A stretch of DNA of 10,794 nucleotides from the NCBI GenBank assembly GCA_023248915.1, contig JAHFDQ010000163.1, forward strand, positions 1-10,794, given 5' to 3'. Positions 7,365 through 10,794 of this stretch are shown in pieces. The notes beneath the pieces were generated by a model that saw only the letters and a list, made by a program, of their open reading frames with translations, searched no databases and was not told the origin of the DNA. Within the stretch, counting starts at the first letter, position 1; the number at the start of each line of letters is the position of its first letter. A program made the translations under genes and the position numbers. Source of the stretch: Archangiaceae bacterium (lineage in GTDB: Bacteria; Myxococcota; Myxococcia; Myxococcales; Myxococcaceae).

Positions 7365-9725
7365 CTACTTGTGGGTGGCGGTGTAGACGCCGTCCCAGCC
7401 CGGCCCGGGCGGGTGGGCCTTCAGCGCGACGATCTCGTCGAGGTAGCGGCGCGACGGCGGGTCGCCCGGCCAGAGGCCTTCGACCTGGCGAAACGCGGTG
7501 GCGGCGTCGTCGAAGCGCGCCTGGACGTAGGCCTCGACACCCCGCTCGAAGAGGCCGATGGCTTCTGCTTCCTTGCCCTCCGGGCGGCCGATGGCGCGCA
7601 GCTCGTAAATGCCGACCGGCTTGTGCTTGCCCTTGACGCGGACGGCGCCCAGGCGGCGGGCCGCCACCCGGTCCTTCACCGAGGCCCAGGTGGTCTCGGA
7701 CAGGATGATGCGGGTCTCGTAGTCCTTGTTGGTGCCTTCGAGGCGCGAGGCCAGGTTCACCGCGTCGCCCATCACGGTGTAGTCGCTGCGGACGTCCGAA
7801 CCCATGTTCCCGACGATCATGGTGCCGGTGTTGACGCCTACGCCGATGTCGAACGCGGGGTAGCCCTCGGCCCTCCACCGGGTCTTCAGCTCTTCCAGCT
7901 TCGACAGGAAGGCCACCGAGGCGCGGCAGGCCAAGAAGGCGTGGTCCGGCTGGTCGATGGGGGCGTTCCAGAAGGCCATCAACGCGTCGCCGATGTACTT
8001 GTCCAGCGTGCCCTTCTCGTCGAAGACGATCTGCGTCATCGGCGTGAGGTATTCCTTGATGAAGGCGGCCAACTGTTCGGGGGCCATGCGCTCGGACAGG
8101 GTGGTGAAGCCGCGGATGTCCGAGAACAGCACCGTCATCTCGCGCTTCTCGCCCCGGTTCAGCTTCTCGGGGTACTTGAGCGCCTCTTCCATGACGTCGG
8201 CGCCCAGGTACTTGCTGAAGGTCGACCGCAGCTTGAACTTCTCCTGGTCCATCGACAGGTAGCCGAGGAAGACGAGCCCGAACGAGGTCGAGAGCATGCT
8301 GACCACCGGCATCACCGTCGCGATCTGGGAGCCTGCGGCGAACAAGACCTGGTCGATCACGAGGTAGCCGCCCACCACCGCGGCAATCGCCATCCCCTTC
8401 AACCAGAACGAGGCGAGGCGTGGAATGGTAACCCCGAGGAGCAGCGCGAGGAGCACCATCGCCAGGCCTTCGAGCAGCTCGTAAGTCAGCCCCCTCCGAA
8501 CGAGGTAGTCACCAGCCAAGATGTTCGACGCCACCGAGGCGTGCACGTACACCCCGGGCGCCATCTCTTCGAACGGGGTGACGCGCTGATCGCCGGAATT
8601 GCCCACCACCGTCACGCCGACCAGCGCCAACTTGCCGCGCACCGTCCCGGGGTCAACTTTGCCGTCGATGACGTCCACCACGCTCAGGGTGTGAAACGCC
8701 GAGGCCGCCCCTACGTGGTTAATGAGCAGGAATGGATCCTCGGGGGCAGCAAAGGGCACCAGCACCGACGGCTGACCGTCTCGCCTCAATCGTACCCCGG
8801 CGATGGCGTCGCTTTCGAAGGCGATCTCGGGGCGGGTGCCGTAGTAGGCAGCCGCCGCCTGCACCGCGAGGCTCGGGAGAAGGCCCCGGGGGCCGGTGAG
8901 CTTGGCCAAGAGCGGCGTCCGTCGAATCGGGCCATCCGGGTCGGGCTTCTCGTTGAAGAAGCCGAACCGATTGCCGGCGCGGGCGAACAGAGGCAGTGGC
9001 GTTTGCGCCGAATATTGGTACCACGACGCGAGCTGGTCGAACGGCACCTCGTAGAACGAGTTCGGAGCCGGGCCCGTGGCCCTGCGCAGAAGGTGGGGTT
9101 CGAGCACCGAGGCGTACTCGCGTACCTTCTCGGGCGGAACCTCTTTGACGTCGTCCTCGGGGAAGGTGATCACTCCCTGGACCACCTCGGGCGCCTCGAC
9201 GAACGCCCGCGCCAGCTCGAGATCCGGGGAGCGCTGACTCTTCTCCTCGAGCCTGGCGCGGAACGAAGCGAACCGCGCGGCCTGCTCAGGACCCGCCGCG
9301 ACCGCAGCCTGGTCGAAGTCCTCGACCATCGACCGATACGCCGTGCTCGAGCTGTCATTGGCTTCGTCGGTGAAGTCGATGTCGAGCGCGACGGCCCGGG
9401 CACCAGCGCCGTGCAGCGCGCGAAGGGCCTCGGCGATACGGGACCTCGACCAGGGCCACAGCCCGTATCGCTGCACGCTCCGCTCGTCGATGGCTATCAC
9501 GACCACGTCGGGGTGCGGAGCCCGTGGGCCGCGCGCCCGGAACTTCACGTCGGTGGCGCGGCCCTCGAGCATCTGAATCGTCCGCAGCACTACCCCGGGC
9601 GGACGCAAGGCCTCCAGGACGCCGACGACCGGCCTCGAGTCGGCCCAGACGTGGACGCCCGCGCACGCCAGGGAAATCGCGAGGGCGAGCACTTCATATC
9701 GGCGGCGGGAAAGGAAGGTGCCCAT
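7365..9725 (-). CDS. CHASE2-domain class III adenylate cyclase, membrane receptor type
   Basis: The 786-residue protein should convert ATP to cAMP in response to an extracytoplasmic signal. One membrane helix lies at about residues 10-28. A CHASE2 sensor at about 45-385 shows DVVVIAIDERS (73-83), YGLWPWSR (87-94), and the FGFFN and DPDGPIRR segments (254-269). Three more membrane helices lie at about 415-435, 438-462 and 467-489, with a linker ending LKYPEKLNRGEKREM. The cyclase domain has every key residue: metal Asp D536 (FSDIRGFT) and D580 (DKYIGDA), adenine-selecting K576 and D654 (TVMGDAVN), and catalytic N657 and R661. K plus D points to ATP rather than GTP. The tail (GLFERGVEAYVQARFDDAATAFRQVEGLWPGDP) is TPR-like, common in this group. 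The ATG at 9725 has no clear ribosome-binding site. It heads a leftward cluster with a CRP-type regulator and a phosphodiesterase. Confidence 0.95.
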   Translation of the reverse strand: MGTFLSRRRYEVLALAISLACAGVHVWADSRPVVGVLEALRPPGVVLRTIQMLEGRATDVKFRARGPRAPHPDVVVIAIDERSVQRYGLWPWSRSRIAEALRALHGAGARAVALDIDFTDEANDSSSTAYRSMVEDFDQAAVAAGPEQAARFASFRARLEEKSQRSPDLELARAFVEAPEVVQGVITFPEDDVKEVPPEKVREYASVLEPHLLRRATGPAPNSFYEVPFDQLASWYQYSAQTPLPLFARAGNRFGFFNEKPDPDGPIRRTPLLAKLTGPRGLLPSLAVQAAAAYYGTRPEIAFESDAIAGVRLRRDGQPSVLVPFAAPEDPFLLINHVGAASAFHTLSVVDVIDGKVDPGTVRGKLALVGVTVVGNSGDQRVTPFEEMAPGVYVHASVASNILAGDYLVRRGLTYELLEGLAMVLLALLLGVTIPRLASFWLKGMAIAAVVGGYLVIDQVLFAAGSQIATVMPVVSMLSTSFGLVFLGYLSMDQEKFKLRSTFSKYLGADVMEEALKYPEKLNRGEKREMTVLFSDIRGFTTLSERMAPEQLAAFIKEYLTPMTQIVFDEKGTLDKYIGDALMAFWNAPIDQPDHAFLACRASVAFLSKLEELKTRWRAEGYPAFDIGVGVNTGTMIVGNMGSDVRSDYTVMGDAVNLASRLEGTNKDYETRIILSETTWASVKDRVAARRLGAVRVKGKHKPVGIYELRAIGRPEGKEAEAIGLFERGVEAYVQARFDDAATAFRQVEGLWPGDPPSRRYLDEIVALKAHPPGPGWDGVYTATHK

Positions 9726-9737
9726 GGGGCGCGCCGC

Positions 9738-9766
9738 ATCGTAAGCGCAACGGCCTTCGGCCCCAA
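9738..9766 (-). promoter_or_regulatory. candidate promoter for the CHASE2 adenylate cyclase
   Basis: On the minus strand TTGGGG (9766-9761) is separated by exactly 17 bases from TACGAT (9743-9738, 4 of 6 to TATAAT), 12 bases before the ATG, which would give a very short leader. The spacer contains the dyad GGCC-GAA-GGCC, a possible operator. The -35 is weak (TTG only), so this is tentative. Confidence 0.3.
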
Positions 9767-9831
9767 GCGCTGCATGGCCGCGGGAGAGCCGGGCCTCGAC
9801 TCCACTCGGCCTGACCGGACTGATGGACGCT

Positions 9832-9860
9832 GTTCACCCCGAGCGGAGCCGAGGGGCAAC
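9832..9860. repeat. REP-like hairpin
   Basis: GTT-CA-CCCC and GGGG-C-AAC pair across a purine-rich loop (GAGCGGAGCCGA), giving a 7-base stem with a small internal loop. The CACCC-GAGCG-AG-CGA-GGG(G) pattern resembles short extragenic hairpins that are dispersed in many bacterial genomes. Whether it is repeated in this genome cannot be judged from one window. Confidence 0.4.
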
Positions 9861-9867
9861 CCCAGGC

Positions 9868-9893
9868 CGATCGCATCTATTTCGCGGCCGCGC
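9868..9893. repeat. 26-base direct repeat, copy 1
   Basis: This copy begins CGATCGCATCTATTTC and ends in the palindrome CGCGGCCGCG plus C. It is identical to the copy at 10317-10342 at 25 of 26 positions; the single change is T here versus A there (TAT/TAA). The copies lie 449 bases apart and bracket the large palindrome. Confidence 0.85.
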
Positions 9894-10145
9894 CCCGTGA
9901 TTCAGATCGCTTGGCTCCGCTCGACGCGCTCGCGGGGACGGGCCGGGGGAAGCTGGCGAAGGCCGCTAGGAACAAGTTGGCCCTGCTGGGCATGTGACCC
10001 GGAGGAGGGGTTGGAATTAGCCCCGGCGCGAGGCGCTGAGGGGCCTACTCGCCTTAGGCTGGGTTGCCATCGCGCTGCCGGTCGCCTTCGTTTTCTCGTA
10101 TGGGGAAGGGAGTCCAGGCGCGCGCGTCGGGGCTGGGTGCCTCTT

Positions 10146-10278
10146 CGTAAAGGTGCCCTGTTTTGGCCGAGAAAGTTCTCGGGAATTCGGCCGGCGAGAC
10201 CTCTTAACGTGCCGGAATCAGGAACCTCGCTGCGCGGATATCCGAGAACTTTCTCAGCAAAAACAGGCCGCTTTTTCG
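10146..10278. repeat. ~133-base imperfect palindromic element
   Basis: The two halves are inverted copies of each other. The core arms 10157-10182 and 10242-10267 match at 24 of 26 positions, with a perfect 14-base block (GAGAAAGTTCTCGG and its complement at 10242-10255). Weaker symmetry extends outward and inward, about 42 of 58 positions per arm by hand alignment. Transcribed in either direction it would fold into a long hairpin. There is no coding capacity for a transposase, so it could be a MITE-like or REP-like non-autonomous element, or two inverted copies of a smaller repeat. Confidence 0.75.
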
Positions 10279-10279
10279 A

Positions 10280-10296
10280 CCGCCCCCCCCGGGCGG
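10280..10296. repeat. GC-only hairpin with C8 tract
   Basis: CCGCCC and GGGCGG pair across a five-C loop, right after the palindromic element and a CTTTTTCGA run. Neither strand has a T-run after the stem in the correct place, so it is not a textbook terminator. Confidence 0.4.
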
Positions 10297-10316
10297 AATT
10301 CGCTGACTCCTCAGCG

Positions 10317-10342
10317 CGATCGCATCTAATTCGCGGCCGCGC
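10317..10342. repeat. 26-base direct repeat, copy 2
   Basis: This is the second copy of the repeat at 9868-9893, with A for T at the 13th position (CGATCGCATCTAATTC...). The flanking bases differ on both sides, so the duplicated unit is exactly this length as far as one window can show. Confidence 0.85.
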
Positions 10343-10420
10343 TCGGACAGGTGAAGACCCGACAAGGCGATGGTAAACGCCGATGCAGCGGAACGCGCCA
10401 GCGGGAAGGTCCCCACGCAG

Positions 10421-10448
10421 GTGACAGGACCCGGCCCATCGCTATCGC
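10421..10448 (+). promoter_or_regulatory. candidate purM promoter
   Basis: GTGACA (10421-10426, 5 of 6 to TTGACA), a 16-base spacer and TATCGC (10443-10448, 3 of 6 to TATAAT) would start transcription near 10455, giving a leader of about 100 bases before the purM GTG. The -10 is weak and the assignment is tentative. Confidence 0.3.
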
Positions 10449-10461
10449 AGGGCGTCCGAAA

Positions 10462-10494
10462 CCCCTCAACCAAAGATTCGATTCCCCTGAGGGG
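10462..10494 (+). promoter_or_regulatory. hairpin in the purM leader
   Basis: CCCCTCA (10462-10468) is the exact complement of TGAGGGG (10488-10494), with a 19-base loop. The loop's own CCCC (10484-10487) could instead pair with the same GGGG, so two exclusive stems are possible. It lies 60 bases before the purM start. No T-run follows and it matches no riboswitch class I can identify. Confidence 0.3.
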
Positions 10495-10554
10495 CACCTC
10501 ACCTCTGCGTGCGGCCCATGACAACCGCCCGGCCAGCCGGTAGAAGCAGCCTCC

Positions 10555-10794
10555 GTGGCGACGACCTACAGGCAAGCGGGAGTGGACATCGAGGCCGGCG
10601 ACGCGCTGGTCGAACGCATCAAGTCGCTGGCCGCGCGCACGCGGCGGCCCGAGCTGCTCTCGGGCGTCGGAGGCTTCGGAGGCCTGTTCGCGATTCCTCC
10701 CGGTAAGTACCGCGAGCCGATACTCGTTTCGGGCACCGACGGCGTCGGCACCAAGCTGAAGGTCGCGTTCCTCACCGGCCGCCACGACACGGTC
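10555..10794 (+). CDS. purM: phosphoribosylformylglycinamidine cyclo-ligase (AIR synthetase), N-terminal part
   Basis: PurM closes the imidazole ring of FGAM to give aminoimidazole ribotide (AIR), the fifth step of de novo purine synthesis, using ATP in the cytoplasm. Only the first 80 residues are in the window; the frame is open to the right edge. They match the family closely: TYRQAGVDIEAGDALVERIK at the N-terminus, TRRPELLSGVGGFGGLF, and the signature ILVSGTDGVGTKLKVAF, with the Asp-Gly-Val-Gly-Thr-Lys motif of the nucleotide-binding region. I chose the GTG at 10555 because the next residues fit the usual PurM start. There is no good Shine-Dalgarno sequence; upstream is AGAAGCAGCCTCC. No other purine gene is visible, and the gene is preceded by the long repeat-rich gap, so it is probably the first gene of its transcript. 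Confidence 0.95.
   Translation, partial: MATTYRQAGVDIEAGDALVERIKSLAARTRRPELLSGVGGFGGLFAIPPGKYREPILVSGTDGVGTKLKVAFLTGRHDTV

Larger units (their letters stand above)
9726..10554. other. 829-base non-coding, repeat-rich region between the cyclase gene and purM
   Basis: No convincing gene lies here. Frames that stay open are Arg/Pro-rich, lack good starts, or continue antisense to flanking genes. Base use is patchier than in the genes, with AT-richer islands. In order, the region holds the candidate cyclase promoter, a REP-like hairpin, the first copy of a 26-base direct repeat, a short possible coding remnant ending at 9997, a GGAGGAGGGG tract at 10001-10010 with no credible gene after it, a ~133-base imperfect palindrome, a GC hairpin, the second direct-repeat copy, and a purM leader with a small hairpin. 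No transposase, integrase, tRNA or CRISPR sequence was seen. Confidence 0.7.

Noticed and set aside
7341..10376. A very long plus-strand open frame (over 1000 codons).
   Set aside because: It is antisense to the well-supported adenylate cyclase, its protein is Arg/His/Gly-rich without domains, and high GC content makes long antisense frames common.
10011..10376. A TTG start after a strong GGAGGAGGGG, giving about 121 codons.
   Set aside because: The product is Arg-rich and domain-free, and it runs through the palindrome, a C8 tract and the second direct repeat; it looks like chance.
10472..10490. A tRNA T-loop-like TTCGATT upstream of purM.
   Set aside because: The flanking bases do not pair as a T-stem and no acceptor or anticodon arm can be drawn on either strand.
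10440..10554. A ZTP (pfl) riboswitch before purM, suggested by ACCGCCCGGCC near 10525.
   Set aside because: The rest of the conserved pfl core could not be found, so the match is only a short GC-rich string.

Overview
The DNA is very GC-rich, with almost every third codon position G or C. It mixes core metabolic genes (accD, folC, purM) with cyclic-nucleotide signalling genes, including a CHASE2-type receptor adenylate cyclase. That mix best fits a myxobacterium or related deltaproteobacterium (Myxococcota). This placement is inferred from gene style; the window holds no rRNA or other phylogenetic marker.

Layout. Positions 1-3241 carry a tight leftward operon, accD -> folC -> alpha/beta hydrolase (lipase-like, cut by the window's left edge). 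accD and folC overlap by 4 bases, and folC and the hydrolase are 5 bases apart. From an 80-base divergent gap, a large rightward gene (3322-5859) encodes an 845-residue protein. Its C-terminal half looks like a strongly diverged class III nucleotide cyclase domain with long insertions; its N-terminal half is not recognisable. It converges, with 9 bases between stops, on a leftward cluster: CHASE2 adenylate cyclase (9725-7365) -> CRP/FNR-type cyclic-nucleotide-binding regulator (7277-6627) -> metallo-beta-lactamase-fold class II cyclic-nucleotide phosphodiesterase (6624-5869). An 829-base non-coding stretch (9726-10554) follows, rich in repeats: a 26-base direct repeat in two copies, a ~133-base imperfect palindrome between them, and a REP-like hairpin. 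The window ends inside rightward purM (from 10555).

How the genes work together. accD (malonyl-CoA supply) and folC (folate polyglutamylation) are a common housekeeping pair; the hydrolase may act on acyl esters. The 5869-9725 cluster has the parts of a complete cyclic-nucleotide circuit: a membrane sensor that should make cAMP, a regulator that should bind it, and an enzyme that should destroy it. The regulator has the phosphate-binding Glu and Arg of the cNMP pocket but an unusual DNA recognition helix. The convergent 845-residue protein keeps the cyclase metal Asp residues and the catalytic Asn/Arg but lacks the adenine-selecting Lys, so it may be a fourth, atypical component. Its promoter appears to start transcription at or next to its GTG start codon (leaderless).

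The most novel candidates are the insertion-laden cyclase-like protein, the compact make/sense/destroy module with the atypical regulator, and the palindromic element upstream of purM.
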